64,000 bases of DNA, taken from assembly GCF_000979455.1 (NCBI RefSeq), contig NZ_JJOY01000049.1:124001-188000 (forward strand), written 5' to 3'. The position numbers and the translations under genes were made by a program. This document shows, one piece after another, positions 1 to 9,587 of this stretch (position 1 is its first letter; each line of letters starts with the position of its first letter). The notes under the pieces are model-generated. The model ran no database searches and was not told the origin of the DNA. It saw only the letters and a list, made by a program, of their open reading frames with translations. The DNA comes from Methanosarcina sp. 2.H.T.1A.6 (GTDB lineage Archaea > Halobacteriota > Methanosarcinia > Methanosarcinales > Methanosarcinaceae).

Positions 1-92
1 TTTCAGGGTGTAAACCTGTCTAAAAAACAGAAAACTGAATTAATTAAGAAAAATGAATAACGGAAAAAAAGGAAATAGAGGGAATCCGATAA

Positions 93-1337
93 TTAACTTG
101 TACAGGCAAGAATCTTCCCATAAGGGCTTTTCTCAAAGTAATTGACAAGTTGCCTGGTTTCCTCATTGGAATCCCTGGACTCCGAACCGAGAAGTAACCT
201 TGAAATGCTTGCCCTGTTCATATATACAACTCTTGGTTCACCCTGAATGCCTCCAAGTTCCGCAGCTTTATCAATTGCGTCATAGAGGTTTCCAAAGTCG
301 TCCACAAGCCCAAGTTCCTTTGCTCTGGATCCGGTATATACGCGTCCGTCGGCAAGGTCTTTTACTTCACCCCGGCTCATATTACGCCCTTCCGCGACCT
401 GAGTTACAAAGTTTTCATAACTCTCCATGACAACGGTATCAGCGTATTCTTTTTCGTCGTCCGTAAGCCCTCTCCAGGACCCTCCCATATCTTTGAACTC
501 TCCGGACTTTGAAATGTAATAATCTATACCTTCCTTTTCGTTGAAAGAAGACATATTCTCAAAGACCCAGATAACTCCTATGGATCCCGTACTTGTGGAG
601 GGATTTGCAAATATGTAATCTGCAGGCGCAGAGATATAATATGCAGCGCTGGCCGCAAGATCTCCCATGGAAACAATAACAGGGATGCCCTGTTCCTGAG
701 CTTTCTCAATCTCTATTGCAATCTCCTGGGCGGCTGCAGGAGACCCTCCAGGACTGTTTATCCTGAGCACGATTGCCCTGACGTTTTCATCTGCTACAGC
801 GGTGTGGATGTTTTCAGAAATCTCTTCTGAGGTTGCATAGCCGAACCCTGAGGGAACGTTTCCAGTGAGCATGGAGCCCTGTACATAAATTACCGCTATC
901 TTCTCGGAGGTCCCTAAATTTCCTCCGAAACCGAGGCCGTAGAATATAGCAGCCATACTGACTGCAATAACAGTAATCAGAGCCAGTAAGACCACAACAT
1001 AGGACGTACCGCTGCGTTTCTTTTTATGTACGGAAGGAGAAGAGCCTGAATTCATGCTTAAACTCTCATTTTTAATTATTTTTTTCTCAGGAATTTTCTT
1101 CTCAGGGTCCCGGGGAGGAAGTCCCTGATCATCCGTTTTTGCCGATCCCTGTTTTTCAGGAGCAGAATCGGAATCTGAGGAATTTTCCTTGATGGTAATA
1201 TCTGAAATATCCTCCTCAGGGATAATAGTCTCTTTTTTATTGAATGTACTACTTCCCGAAAGGTCGTCTCCGGATGCCTCTTCCGGATTCATGCTTTCTG
1301 AATCCGTACCTTCTGAGTTTACATTTTCATCATTCAT
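93..1337 (-). CDS. sppA: Signal peptide peptidase SppA (S49 serine protease)
   Basis: A 414-residue membrane-anchored protease that degrades cleaved signal peptides and other membrane fragments. A polar, Ser/Glu/Asp-rich cytoplasmic tail of about 105 residues comes first, then one membrane helix (about 111-137), then an S49 domain (about 145-400). The nucleophile is probably Ser230 in MGDLAASAAYY and the general base Lys282 in KSGEFKDMG, the Ser/Lys dyad of short SppA proteins. NSPGG at about 194 is the usual S49 glycine turn. The long charged N-terminus exceeds that of most archaeal SppA. It is divergently transcribed from metG across about 330 bases. The family is clear; the substrate is not visible. 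Confidence 0.93.
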   Translation of the reverse strand: MNDENVNSEGTDSESMNPEEASGDDLSGSSTFNKKETIIPEEDISDITIKENSSDSDSAPEKQGSAKTDDQGLPPRDPEKKIPEKKIIKNESLSMNSGSSPSVHKKKRSGTSYVVVLLALITVIAVSMAAIFYGLGFGGNLGTSEKIAVIYVQGSMLTGNVPSGFGYATSEEISENIHTAVADENVRAIVLRINSPGGSPAAAQEIAIEIEKAQEQGIPVIVSMGDLAASAAYYISAPADYIFANPSTSTGSIGVIWVFENMSSFNEKEGIDYYISKSGEFKDMGGSWRGLTDDEKEYADTVVMESYENFVTQVAEGRNMSRGEVKDLADGRVYTGSRAKELGLVDDFGNLYDAIDKAAELGGIQGEPRVVYMNRASISRLLLGSESRDSNEETRQLVNYFEKSPYGKILACTS

Positions 1338-1489
1338 ATCTGACAGGACCGCACTTCCTGGATTTGTTTCTTTAATTTCCGGTCTATGTTTATTTTCTGC
1401 TGAAAACTCCAGTTAAGGGGACAGGCAAATTCTCCTGGTAGGGGGAACTGCCAGAAACATCTTTTTCAAAAGCCCGCAAATAAAAGGGT

Positions 1490-1510
1490 CAATTCAACAG
1501 GTCTGAATTG
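1490..1510. promoter_or_regulatory. Inverted repeat in the sppA/metG divergent spacer
   Basis: CAATTCA (1490-1496) and TGAATTG (1504-1510) form a 7-bp dyad with a 7-base spacer between two divergent genes. It could be an operator or a hairpin; nothing else supports a role. The rest of the spacer (1338-1659) holds only AT-rich promoter-like sequence, including TTTATATA at 1551-1558. Confidence 0.25.
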
Positions 1511-1606
1511 TCAGAGCAACTATTTATGTTTCTCTGCGTTCCACCCCTCTTTTATATATGATTATCAACTATCCCTCAAATAAGTTCCCTTGTAAATACA
1601 ATAAGC

Positions 1607-1618
1607 GAAATATATTTC
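1607..1618 (+). promoter_or_regulatory. Probable TATA box of metG
   Basis: GAAATATATTTC lies 54-65 bases before the preferred metG start at 1672. That predicts transcription from about 1640 and a short leader carrying GGAG at 1662-1665. Identified by composition and spacing only. Confidence 0.4.
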
Positions 1619-1671
1619 AGAATTGCAGTCATCCAGAAGAGATACACTTATAAAAATATATGGAGATAAGA

Positions 1672-3807
1672 ATGTCAAAATCATCCAGTAAACCCGTACT
1701 TGTCACCTGTGGCTTACCTTATGCCAACGGCAAGGCACATGTCGGGCATCTCCGGACCTATGTGCCCGCTGATATTTTTGCCCGCTCCTTGCGGAAGGAA
1801 GGAAGGGAGGTTACCTTTGTTTGTGGTTCGGATACCCACGGTACCCCAATTGTCGTAAACGCCGAGGAGCTCGGAATCACCCCTAAAGAACTTGTAGAGG
1901 TCTATCATAAACACTTTGATGAAACTTTCAAGCAGCTTGGTGTTTACTTTGATGCTTTTGGGACAACCGATGACCCTGAAAATCATAACCGGACCCTTAA
2001 TATTGTAACCAGGCTGATTGAAAAGGGCTATGTGTACCCGAAAATCATAGAAATCGCTTACTGCCCAAAGTGCAATCGCTTCCTTCCTGACCGTTATGTG
2101 GAAGGAGCCTGCCCTCACTGTGGAGAAACAGCCAGAGGTGATGAATGTGATCAGGGCTGCGGAAAACACCTTGAGCCCGGGGAGCTTCAGGACCCTGTAT
2201 GTACTATCTGCGGAGGGCCTGCAGAGTACCGTCAGCAGGAACACTTCTTTTTCAAACTTTCCGAGTTTAGCGACTACCTGCTGAATTACCTCTCAAATGA
2301 CCTGGGAGGCACCACCAATGCTATCAATTACGCACTTGGCTGGGTAAAGCAGGGGCTTACGGACTGGTGTATCACAAGAAACCTTGAATGGGGAGTTAAA
2401 TTCCCGGGGCATGAAGATCTTGTGGTTTACGTCTGGGTGGATGCCCCCATAGGATACATGGCTTTCACCGAGGAATGGGCCGCAAAGACAGGGGATTCCT
2501 GGGAAAAATTCTGGAAAGAGGACGGGGAGATAGTCCACTTCATTGGAGGGGACATTACCTACCACCACTGCATTTTCTGGCCTGCCATGCTTAAAGGTGC
2601 AGACTATTCCGTGCCTACAGCTGTTGTAGCATCAGGCATGGTCAAAATAGAAGATAAAAAGTTTTCCAAGACCAGAGGTTATGTGGTCTGGGTAGGGGAA
2701 GATTATCTTGACCACGGCTTCCATCCAGACCTCCTCAGGTATTACCTTGCAAGCTACACTTCCCATACTAAGGAACTGAACTTCTCCTGGCGCGTGCTTC
2801 AGGAAAAGATCAATACCGAACTGGTGGCTGTATTAGGAAACTTCCTGTACAGGACCATGCTCTTTGCTTTCAAGAACTATGGAGAAGTCCCTGAAGGGAA
2901 ACTCGAACCTGAAGTAAGCGCAGAAATAGAAAAGGCTCTAAAAGAAATAAAAGCTGCAATGGCTGAGTACGAGTTCAAAAAAGCTGTCGATTCTGCCATG
3001 ACTCTTGCGTCTTTCGGGAACATTTACTTCCAGTCCCACGAGCCCTGGAAACTTCTTAAAGAAGATCGGGCCGCTTGCGGACAGGTCCTCTACAACTGCC
3101 TCCACCTGGCAAAAGCCCTGAGCATTATATTTGAACCCGTGCTCCCGCTGACCATGGAAACAGCCTGGAAAGGACTCGGACAGGAAAGCGATATACATGC
3201 CGTGCAGTATGAAGAAGCCCTCGTGCCCCTGAAGGCAGGCACAAAACTTGCAAAGCCTGAGCTCCTCTTTACCAAGCTCGAAGATGACAGGATAGTAGAG
3301 ATGGACGAGATTGCAAACCAGAGGGTAAAAGCTGCAGATGCAAAGAAAAACGCGGCAAAGGGGGGTGAAAAGGAGCCTGCCAAATCTGATGGAATGGGCC
3401 CTGTAGAAGAGGCAAAACCAGCCGAAAAAGCCGGAGATGCAGCAAAAACAGAAGAAACAGAGCAAATAGAAACCCTTCCCCAGATAGATTACGAGGACTT
3501 TGCAAAACTTGACATCAGGGTAGGAAAAGTTATCTTTGCTGAACCTGTAAAGAAGTCAAAAAAGCTCCTGCGGGTTGAAGTGGATATAGGAGAGGAAAAG
3601 CCAAGACAGCTTGTAGCAGGCCTATCTTCATATTATACTCCTGAAGAACTCACAGGTAAATCCGTAATTGTACTCGCCAACCTGAAACCCGCCAAACTCT
3701 GCGGAGTTGAGTCAAACGGCATGATACTTGCAGCCGATGACGGCGGAGCGATTGTATCAGCCCTTATGCCGGATAAAGATCTAAAGCCCGGCTCCAGAAT
3801 AAGGTAA
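1672..3807 (+). CDS. metG: Methionyl-tRNA synthetase
   Basis: Class I aminoacyl-tRNA synthetase charging tRNA-Met. The HIGH-type motif is HVGH near the N-terminus and the KMSKS-type loop is KFSKT in the middle. Between them is a Cys-rich zinc knuckle region (CPKC, CPHC, then two further Cys pairs), typical of the two-knuckle enzyme. A charged Ala/Lys/Glu linker leads to a C-terminal OB-fold tRNA-binding domain (from about residue 595, [16 protein letters not shown]) of the EMAP/Trbp111 type. An in-frame ATG at 1660 would add four residues, but GGAG at 1662-1665 sits at proper distance only from the ATG at 1672. Full length; assignment certain. Confidence 0.97.
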   Translation: MSKSSSKPVLVTCGLPYANGKAHVGHLRTYVPADIFARSLRKEGREVTFVCGSDTHGTPIVVNAEELGITPKELVEVYHKHFDETFKQLGVYFDAFGTTDDPENHNRTLNIVTRLIEKGYVYPKIIEIAYCPKCNRFLPDRYVEGACPHCGETARGDECDQGCGKHLEPGELQDPVCTICGGPAEYRQQEHFFFKLSEFSDYLLNYLSNDLGGTTNAINYALGWVKQGLTDWCITRNLEWGVKFPGHEDLVVYVWVDAPIGYMAFTEEWAAKTGDSWEKFWKEDGEIVHFIGGDITYHHCIFWPAMLKGADYSVPTAVVASGMVKIEDKKFSKTRGYVVWVGEDYLDHGFHPDLLRYYLASYTSHTKELNFSWRVLQEKINTELVAVLGNFLYRTMLFAFKNYGEVPEGKLEPEVSAEIEKALKEIKAAMAEYEFKKAVDSAMTLASFGNIYFQSHEPWKLLKEDRAACGQVLYNCLHLAKALSIIFEPVLPLTMETAWKGLGQESDIHAVQYEEALVPLKAGTKLAKPELLFTKLEDDRIVEMDEIANQRVKAADAKKNAAKGGEKEPAKSDGMGPVEEAKPAEKAGDAAKTEETEQIETLPQIDYEDFAKLDIRVGKVIFAEPVKKSKKLLRVEVDIGEEKPRQLVAGLSSYYTPEELTGKSVIVLANLKPAKLCGVESNGMILAADDGGAIVSALMPDKDLKPGSRIR

Positions 3808-3903
3808 AAATAGAGTAAATTAAAATCGAAATTAAATCTAAATTAAATCAAAATTTGACAGTTGTTTTCATGTCCGTGCATGATGCGGGCATGAACAACT
3901 TAT

Positions 3904-3927
3904 TGAGCCAATCCCAGGGCTCATTTT
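3904..3927 (+). terminator. Possible terminator after metG
   Basis: TGAGCC (3904-3909) pairs with GGCTCA (3918-3923), followed by TTTT. It lies about 100 bases after the metG stop in an otherwise AT-rich spacer between convergent genes. Confidence 0.4.
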
Positions 3928-3976
3928 AGTATCAATAAAAAATAGTCGGGAAAATTATTGAAATTGAACCGGTAAA

Positions 3977-4510
3977 TTAATCATTGCTTTTATCCAGTAC
4001 CATTTCAAGGTAAGAAGTCCGAATAGAGTCTTTTTCCTCGGCGCCAAACTGTTTTAGCAACTCAAATAATTTTTTCCTTGAAATTTCAAGATCTTTTTCA
4101 TCTCCAGCTACGATTTCGACTTCCAGGAATTCTCCGAGCCCTTCGACTGCGTCAAGACAGACAGTTATCTCTCCTGCCCTGAAGACTTCCCTTTTTTTGC
4201 GGACGATTCCGGCTTCCGAGAATCCAAGGGCACGTAGTATTCCTGTGGTAGTGGCCTCATCCACAGAAGTTTCGAGCTCTTCTCTGGTTTTGGATACTTT
4301 ATCGAGTTTGGGACCTTTATAGGTCAGCACGGCTTGACCGTCCAGGGAACGAATCCTGAGCGCCTCGTCAGTTTTTGTAAAATCCCTATAAGGAGCTGCA
4401 AAATAGGTATCTGACTGATTCTCAACCCCGATTCTACTTGCCCCGATTTTCTCAAGGATAGGGCGGACCTTTGAATGATCCGCTCTGACCTTTACTTCCA
4501 CTTCAATCAT
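3977..4510 (-). CDS. CYTH-domain protein (class IV adenylate cyclase-like)
   Basis: A 177-residue triphosphate-tunnel metalloenzyme. The diagnostic ExExK signature is at residues 3-7 (EVEVK), followed by the expected alternating basic and acidic strand residues (ALRIRS, LTYKGPK, TREELE, CLDAVEGLGEFLEVE). The family binds triphosphates and metal in an eight-stranded barrel. Members are annotated as CyaB-type adenylate cyclase or thiamine-triphosphatase-like enzymes, and the archaeal substrate is usually unknown. Single gene, convergent with metG. The fold is sure; cyclase activity is only a family label. Confidence 0.85.
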   Translation of the reverse strand: MIEVEVKVRADHSKVRPILEKIGASRIGVENQSDTYFAAPYRDFTKTDEALRIRSLDGQAVLTYKGPKLDKVSKTREELETSVDEATTTGILRALGFSEAGIVRKKREVFRAGEITVCLDAVEGLGEFLEVEIVAGDEKDLEISRKKLFELLKQFGAEEKDSIRTSYLEMVLDKSND

Positions 4511-4600
4511 AGTTTAAAGACATCTCCAATTTGATCCGGGAGGCCCCGGAAAATCCTCACTTTAGAATCATTAACGGAATCCGGAAGAATCCGGATCCGA

Positions 4601-4999
4601 TCATGTATCTGCAGGGACGAATTTGGTACCGTAGTAGATCATACCGTGCTCGCCGTCTTCCCCGAGCTTCCTGAACACGGATTTAACCCGTGTTCCAATC
4701 TGGATTTTTTCAGGGTCTCCAATCACCTGGGAGGTTAGACGGGGCCCTTCATCCAGTTTAATAATTGCAAGGGTATAGGGAGTCTGGTTTTCAAAACCTT
4801 CCGCAGGCGTGTGAATCAATGTATAGCTTACGATTTCGCCGGTGCCTTTGAATTTGAATGATTCGAGCTCACCCATGCGCCTGCAGTTTACGCAAACATT
4901 GCGCGGGGGATAGAAATATTCCCCACATTCCTTGCAGCGGGTCCCTTCAAGGTTATACCTGCTGCCCAGGTTTCTCCAGAATCTTGGTACAGAAGACAT
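4601..4999 (-). CDS. DUF35 OB-fold/zinc-ribbon protein, partner of thiolase and HMG-CoA synthase
   Basis: A 132-residue protein with a short N-terminal helix, a zinc ribbon (Cys22, Cys25, Cys36, Cys39) and an OB-fold (about 50-125). In methanogens this protein is known to bridge acetoacetyl-CoA thiolase and HMG-CoA synthase in one complex with a shared CoA site, which pulls the unfavourable thiolase reaction forward. It is the last gene of the four-gene minus-strand operon and starts 6 bases after the thiolase stop. Function follows from family plus position. Confidence 0.9.
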   Translation of the reverse strand: MSSVPRFWRNLGSRYNLEGTRCKECGEYFYPPRNVCVNCRRMGELESFKFKGTGEIVSYTLIHTPAEGFENQTPYTLAIIKLDEGPRLTSQVIGDPEKIQIGTRVKSVFRKLGEDGEHGMIYYGTKFVPADT

Positions 5000-5005
5000 C
5001 GAATA

Positions 5006-6178
5006 TCACCTCTCCCTCGAGAAAATGTGTATTACTGCGGTCGCTCCTGACCCTCCTACGTTGTGGGTCATTCCATACTCGGCTCCTGCTACCTGACGCT
5101 TTCCTGCATCCCCGCGAAGCTGGGTTACAATTTCCACAGCCTGTTTTATGCCTGTTGCTCCAACTGGATGTCCGCAGGCTTTCAGGCCGCCGGAGGTGTT
5201 GACAGGGATCCTTCCGCCTATCGCAGTTTCCCCATTTGCTGTGACAATTCCGCCTTTCCCTTTTTCTGCAAATCCCAGGTCTTCAATTGCGCAGATCTCA
5301 GCAATGGTAAAGCAGTCATGTACCTCGACAAGGTCGATATCTTCAGGTTTCAATTTTGCCATGGAATATGCTCTCTTTGCAGCCATCACGGTTGCGTCCA
5401 GGGTTGTGATATCCCTTCTGTCATGCAGGGCAATTGTGTCACTTGCCTGGGCTGTTGCCTTAATGTAAATGGGCGTATCAGTATATTTGTGGGCAACGTC
5501 CGCAGGAGCCAGAACAAGTGCAGATGCCCCGTCTGTTATGGGGGAGCAGTCAAAGATATGTAACGGGTCGGCTACCATTATTGAATTCAGTACGTCGTCC
5601 ACGCTAATTTCATTCTTGTACTGGGCAATGGGGTTAAAACACCCGTTTTTGTGGTTTTTTACGGCTACTTCTGCAAGCTGTTCGCTTGTAGTTCCGTACC
5701 TGTGCATGTGCAGCTTTGCAATCATTGCATAAAGCCCGGGGAAGGTTGCTCCTGCCATGCCTTCCCATTCCCGGTCAGCAGCTGCTGCAAGAGCGGAAGA
5801 TGCCTCTTCAGACCCGACATCAGTCATCTTTTCTGCTCCTGCTGCTACTACGATGTCGCTGTAGCCTGAAGCCACAGACATTATAGCCTGGCGCAGGGCA
5901 AGCCCTCCGGATGCACAGGCAGCTTCTACTCTGGTAGCCGGGACATGAAGGTTTCTCGAAAGACCGGAATAGTCTGCGATAAGGGCACCTATGTGCTCCT
6001 GATCAATAAAGCGGCCTCCACTCATGTTTCCTATATACAGAGCGTCAATCTCTTTTCCACTTACGCCTGCGTCCTGGATTGCTCCGATCCCGGCTTCTAC
6101 GACGATGTCTCTCAGGGAACGCTCCCAGAGTTCCCCGAATTTTGTATTCTTTATTCCGATAATTGCTACGTCTCTCAT
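5006..6178 (-). CDS. Acetyl-CoA C-acetyltransferase (archaeal thiolase)
   Basis: A 390-residue thiolase condensing two acetyl-CoA to acetoacetyl-CoA, the first step of the mevalonate route to archaeal lipids. The nucleophilic Cys88 lies in EAACASGG, and the C-terminal His motif is [10 protein letters not shown] (about 335-345). The second-cysteine position of bacterial thiolases is replaced by THNVGGSG near the end, as in SCP2-type archaeal enzymes. It lies 15 bases after HMG-CoA synthase and directly before the DUF35 gene, so the three proteins of the known complex are co-transcribed. Confidence 0.95.
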   Translation of the reverse strand: MRDVAIIGIKNTKFGELWERSLRDIVVEAGIGAIQDAGVSGKEIDALYIGNMSGGRFIDQEHIGALIADYSGLSRNLHVPATRVEAACASGGLALRQAIMSVASGYSDIVVAAGAEKMTDVGSEEASSALAAAADREWEGMAGATFPGLYAMIAKLHMHRYGTTSEQLAEVAVKNHKNGCFNPIAQYKNEISVDDVLNSIMVADPLHIFDCSPITDGASALVLAPADVAHKYTDTPIYIKATAQASDTIALHDRRDITTLDATVMAAKRAYSMAKLKPEDIDLVEVHDCFTIAEICAIEDLGFAEKGKGGIVTANGETAIGGRIPVNTSGGLKACGHPVGATGIKQAVEIVTQLRGDAGKRQVAGAEYGMTHNVGGSGATAVIHIFSRER

Positions 6179-6193
6179 GTATTCACCCCGTTT

Positions 6194-7243
6194 TCAGGCC
6201 AGACGGATTTTACCTTTATGTCTGGCATACTTTGCGTAGTCGATGTATATAGGATCCTTGATAAGTTCGGAAACCGTCGGAGCCAGGTTTCTGATTTCCT
6301 CAATCCTGTCAGTAACTGTTATGCTGAATGAATCGGACCCTGCTCCGGACCCGAAAGCGGTTGCAAAAATCCGGTCCCCGGGTTTTGCCTGGTCAAGGGT
6401 TGCGGCGATTCCCATAAGGCAGGACCCTGAATATGTATTCCCTATTTTTGGAACTACAAGTCCCGGAGTTATCTGGGCTTTTGTGAACCCCAGCATCTTT
6501 GCAGCTTTGGTAGGGAACTTCCCATTTGGCTGGTGGAAGACTGCATAATCATAATCTTCAGGCTTTGTCCCGAGTTTTTTAAGCAGACCTTTTGCGCCGT
6601 TTGTCACATGTTTGAAGTACCCCGGCTCTCCTGTAAAGCGGCCACCATGTTCGGGGTAAGGCATCCCTTCCCTTCTCCAGAAGTCAGGAGTATCTGTTGT
6701 AAAAGAGTAAGTATCTTCAATGATTGCTGCAAGTTCGGATTCTTTTCTCCCGATGAGGCAGGCGACTCCTCCTGCTGCGGCAGTGTACTCAAGGGCATCA
6801 CTGGGGGCTCCCTGGGAAACGTCTGCTCCTATAGCCATGCCAAGGTCAATCATTCCGGAACCCACCAGTCCCATACATGCCTGAACTGCAGCTGTTCCTG
6901 CCTTACATGCAAACTCAAAGTCTGCTGCAGTCATTTCAGGGGTTGCGCTGATAGCCTGAGCTACGATAGTGCTTGTTGGTTTTACAGCATAGGGATGACT
7001 TTCTGAACCTGTATATACCGCCCCAATTCTTGAGGGATCGACGCCGCTTCTTGCTATTGCGTATCTTGCCGCTTCAACTGCAATCGTTGCTGCGTCTTCA
7101 TCTACATCAGGTACGGATTTTTCGTACACCATGAGGCCATTTTTGAGAGCCTCTGCGTCATCACCCCAGAGCCGGGCGATTTCTTCAATTTTTATACGGT
7201 ATCTCGGAACATAAGCACCGTATGATACAATTCCAATAGTCAT
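6194..7243 (-). CDS. Hydroxymethylglutaryl-CoA synthase
   Basis: A 349-residue enzyme that condenses acetoacetyl-CoA with acetyl-CoA to HMG-CoA for isoprenoid lipid synthesis. Catalytic residues are recognisable: Glu81 in [12 protein letters not shown], Cys113 in [10 protein letters not shown] and the His of [10 protein letters not shown] (about 238). It has the short archaeal length and lacks the C-terminal extension of eukaryotic enzymes. Second gene of the operon, 42 bases after the regulator. Confidence 0.96.
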   Translation of the reverse strand: MTIGIVSYGAYVPRYRIKIEEIARLWGDDAEALKNGLMVYEKSVPDVDEDAATIAVEAARYAIARSGVDPSRIGAVYTGSESHPYAVKPTSTIVAQAISATPEMTAADFEFACKAGTAAVQACMGLVGSGMIDLGMAIGADVSQGAPSDALEYTAAAGGVACLIGRKESELAAIIEDTYSFTTDTPDFWRREGMPYPEHGGRFTGEPGYFKHVTNGAKGLLKKLGTKPEDYDYAVFHQPNGKFPTKAAKMLGFTKAQITPGLVVPKIGNTYSGSCLMGIAATLDQAKPGDRIFATAFGSGAGSDSFSITVTDRIEEIRNLAPTVSELIKDPIYIDYAKYARHKGKIRLA

Positions 7244-7285
7244 GTGTTCACCTGTTTTTGAGTGTTTAGGGCATCTTCCAGGGGG

Positions 7286-8026
7286 TCATTCCCTTGCATA
7301 GTATTGACTGTATTTTTTCAGTAACTGCACAATCTGGTCGAGGTCCATTGTAGTTGCGACCAGGGGTACACGGTCTACTTCCGCCATCTTGACTGCAACA
7401 GGTTCGACCTCTTCTTTACAGAGCCCGTGAAGCACAACGGCTCCGGGTTTCAGGTTGGTGACTCGGATAGCTACCATGGGGGATTTCCCGGTACTGACCT
7501 TTGTAAAGATCATGGCTCTGTCCGTACTCCAGCCGTAGAGCTTCTGGAATTCGTGGGAGGAAAGTTCCAGAACTGCCCGCTGGCTGTCGATGACAGAAAA
7601 ACCATATAGAGGTCTTTCAGCTCCTTTGTAGACAATCTCGCCTTCAATAAGGTTTACCAGTTTAGCAAGCTGTATCGGGATAGTATACTCGTATGTTGAG
7701 TAGATTGATTTTGAGCCACATTCGGCGTTAAGTATCGATTCGTAAGTGTGAATCTTTTTGCCTCCCCGCTCTATATCAACTTCAAGCAGGGATTCTACGA
7801 TCTTCCGGACGATCATTGTCCCTGGAGACTTTCGCCTCCCGCTTTCATAATCACTGATAACAGAGGGAGAAACCTTCAGGTAATTTGCAATATCGGTCTG
7901 GGATATCTCAAAGTTTAACCTCCACTTTTTCAGTGACTCTCCGGGTTTTTCTGAGAGTGTGATATCTCCAGCCATTTTTTCTGCAAGGCGGTTGCGCAGA
8001 TTTTCTGAGGAATCGTTGGATGTCAT
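7286..8026 (-). CDS. XRE-type transcriptional regulator heading the mevalonate operon
   Basis: A 246-residue DNA-binding protein. A helix-turn-helix of the Cro/XRE type spans about residues 36-70 (SQTDIANYLKVSPSVISDY), and the rest is an archaeal-specific domain that may sense a metabolite. It is first in the operon with HMG-CoA synthase, thiolase and the DUF35 protein, so it is a strong candidate for regulating mevalonate flux and itself. The ATG lies only about 30 bases from a TATA-like sequence, so the mRNA leader is very short. Ligand and target sites are not known from sequence. Confidence 0.88.
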   Translation of the reverse strand: MTSNDSSENLRNRLAEKMAGDITLSEKPGESLKKWRLNFEISQTDIANYLKVSPSVISDYESGRRKSPGTMIVRKIVESLLEVDIERGGKKIHTYESILNAECGSKSIYSTYEYTIPIQLAKLVNLIEGEIVYKGAERPLYGFSVIDSQRAVLELSSHEFQKLYGWSTDRAMIFTKVSTGKSPMVAIRVTNLKPGAVVLHGLCKEEVEPVAVKMAEVDRVPLVATTMDLDQIVQLLKKYSQYYARE

Positions 8027-8044
8027 GACTTACTTAATCTAAGA

Positions 8045-8066
8045 GGAAACGTTCCCTTATATATTT
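8045..8066 (-). promoter_or_regulatory. Mevalonate operon promoter with overlapping dyad
   Basis: On the minus strand AAATATATAA (about 8056-8065) is a TATA box. The near-palindrome GGAAACGTTCCC (8045-8056) lies between it and the start codon at 8026, where transcription should begin. A regulator bound there would block initiation, so it is a candidate autoregulatory operator. Confidence 0.4.
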
Positions 8067-8165
8067 AACGAATGCGAGTTCGGCAATCGTCGCAGAAGCT
8101 TAACTATCGTGTAAGGGCGAGATCTTATACAAAAAATTTATATCAATTGTAAGAGAAATTGTAAT

Positions 8166-8987
8166 GTGATGCCTGCAGATTCCCGGAATCCTGAGATAAG
8201 CGTTTCTGATCTTCTCCTATATATCAACTGCCCGCGGCGCGTATACTTTGTCAGCCGGGGTTTTGAACTGTTCCCGGAAATAAACGCTTCAAGGCTTGAA
8301 AGAATGCTCCTGAAAGAGTTTTCTCTGACTTTTCCTGAAATTGTGAGGGAATGTTCGTTAAACGCCGATAACTTGTGCAAAGAACTTGAAACTGCTTTTC
8401 TCCAGGCATGTGAAGATCTTCCTCTTATGTTTCCAACAGAATTCGCATGCATTGAAAAGGAAGTCCTTGAAGAAGGGCAGGCGCGGGCAAGAGCTAAAAT
8501 TCCGGAAATTGCCGCTAATCTTCTAAAAGGACTTGAAGAATTCGGAAAAGACCCTATGCTTGCGGCACTTACTCCTGTTAAAACCGAGCCATTTCTTTCA
8601 TCGGAAAAACTTAACCTGAAGGGTGTTCCGTCCAAGCTTGTCTGTTTCGAGGGCATGAATGTCCCCTCTATTCTAAAACCGGGAAACTGCCCTCTACAGG
8701 GCGTGTGGGCATCTGACCGGATGCACGCCGCATCACTTGCCCTTCTCCTTGAAGCCGAATCAGGAAAAGAGATCCCCTTTGCTTTTGTTGAATACGTAAG
8801 TTTTGGCCTGATTCGGAAAGTGGTTATCCGAAGCTCGGACCGCAGGGAGGTATTAAAAATCTGCAGGCGTGTGGAGAAAATAAAAGCTGGATTCATGCCC
8901 GAGAAAACGGAAGAAAAGTTCTGTCCGGAATGCACTTTTTCAGAGCACTGTGTTTCAAATTCGTCCCTGATGTCAAAGTTTTTTTGA
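8166..8987 (+). CDS. Cas4/RecB-like iron-sulfur protein with degenerate nuclease site
   Basis: A 273-residue stand-alone Cas4-family (DUF83) protein. Cysteines fit the Cas4 cluster: Cys22 in NCPRRVYF and Cys253, Cys256, Cys262 in CPECTFSEHC. The RecB nuclease residues are not where expected. The motif II Asp position reads GVPSK (Ser156), and the ExK position reads SILK (Ile169, Lys171). The Gln/Tyr motif is also poor. It therefore probably binds a cluster and perhaps DNA but does not cut. GTG 8166 or ATG 8169 can start it; a TATA-like AAATTTATATC about 25 bases upstream suggests a nearly leaderless mRNA. No cas genes or CRISPR are nearby. Confidence 0.75.
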   Translation: MMPADSRNPEISVSDLLLYINCPRRVYFVSRGFELFPEINASRLERMLLKEFSLTFPEIVRECSLNADNLCKELETAFLQACEDLPLMFPTEFACIEKEVLEEGQARARAKIPEIAANLLKGLEEFGKDPMLAALTPVKTEPFLSSEKLNLKGVPSKLVCFEGMNVPSILKPGNCPLQGVWASDRMHAASLALLLEAESGKEIPFAFVEYVSFGLIRKVVIRSSDRREVLKICRRVEKIKAGFMPEKTEEKFCPECTFSEHCVSNSSLMSKFF

Positions 8988-9138
8988 ATCGGGAATGGAC
9001 GGAAAAAGATTACAGCGCAATGAAAAAAGCAAGTTCGTACATTTCTTAAAAACAACGTCTCTCATTTATTAAGTTTAAGAAAGGACTTGCGTTGAGTATG
9101 AATATATAAGCGTTCTATCCAGAGTCTCTAACAATCCG

Positions 9139-9310
9139 TCTATTAAGTAATAATTCTGAAAAACAGAATCATAAATCAAATGTTCTTTCTGATTGTTTGA
9201 TACTCTGGACAGAAAAGTTATAAGGGGATAATTAAAAGGAGTTTGTGGAGTTCAAACGTACTTTCCAGATCACTCGAACTCCATAAAACATGCCCTAAGA
9301 GGCACGAGTT
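9139..9310 (+). promoter_or_regulatory. Leader element, copy 1 (promoter plus 5' hairpins, 3' half diverged)
   Basis: First of three related elements in this island. It shares with the others a TTTGATA...CTGG block, a TATA box (GTTATAAG, 9217-9224), a 9-bp hairpin GTGGAGTTC (9245-9253) with GAACTCCAT (9276-9284), and the small GCC-CTAAGA-GGC hairpin (9292-9303). Similarity to copy 2 begins near 9139 (TATTAAGTAAT). After 9304 it diverges, and the Shine-Dalgarno hairpin of copies 2 and 3 is missing. Confidence 0.6.
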
Positions 9311-9417
9311 ATCTCACTTTCCGCAGTAAATTTTCGCATATTCACAATTTTCTCTGCTATCGATTTTCAATAAAACGTGGATTTATTGGAATTTTATGCA
9401 GGAGGTAAAGTAACTAT

Positions 9418-9534
9418 ATGGCGTATCATAGAGACCAAAAAACGATATTATTCAATTTTCTCCAAGTTCCATTAAAAATCCAAATTAATTTGATTTGTTA
9501 TAAAAACGCTATCCGGAAAAAGATATATCTTTGA
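9418..9534 (+). CDS. Possible 38-residue ORF behind leader copy 1
   Basis: ATG at 9418 follows GGAGG (9401-9405), a strong ribosome-binding site at a slightly long spacing of 12 bases, and opens a 38-codon frame ending at 9534. The product would be basic, with Lys, Ile and Leu common (start MAYHRDQKTI), and resembles nothing I recognise. It may be a real small protein or chance; AT-rich codons give little support. Confidence 0.2.
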   Translation: MAYHRDQKTILFNFLQVPLKIQINLICYKNAIRKKIYL

Positions 9535-9587
9535 CAAAATACTGATAATGTAGGGTATATTGGATTGATTTTAATTAAGGGGTTAAA

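Noticed and set aside
8166-8987. A CRISPR-Cas locus, suggested by the Cas4-like protein
   Set aside because: No direct-repeat/spacer array and no other cas gene is present in the window, and the nuclease residues are missing.
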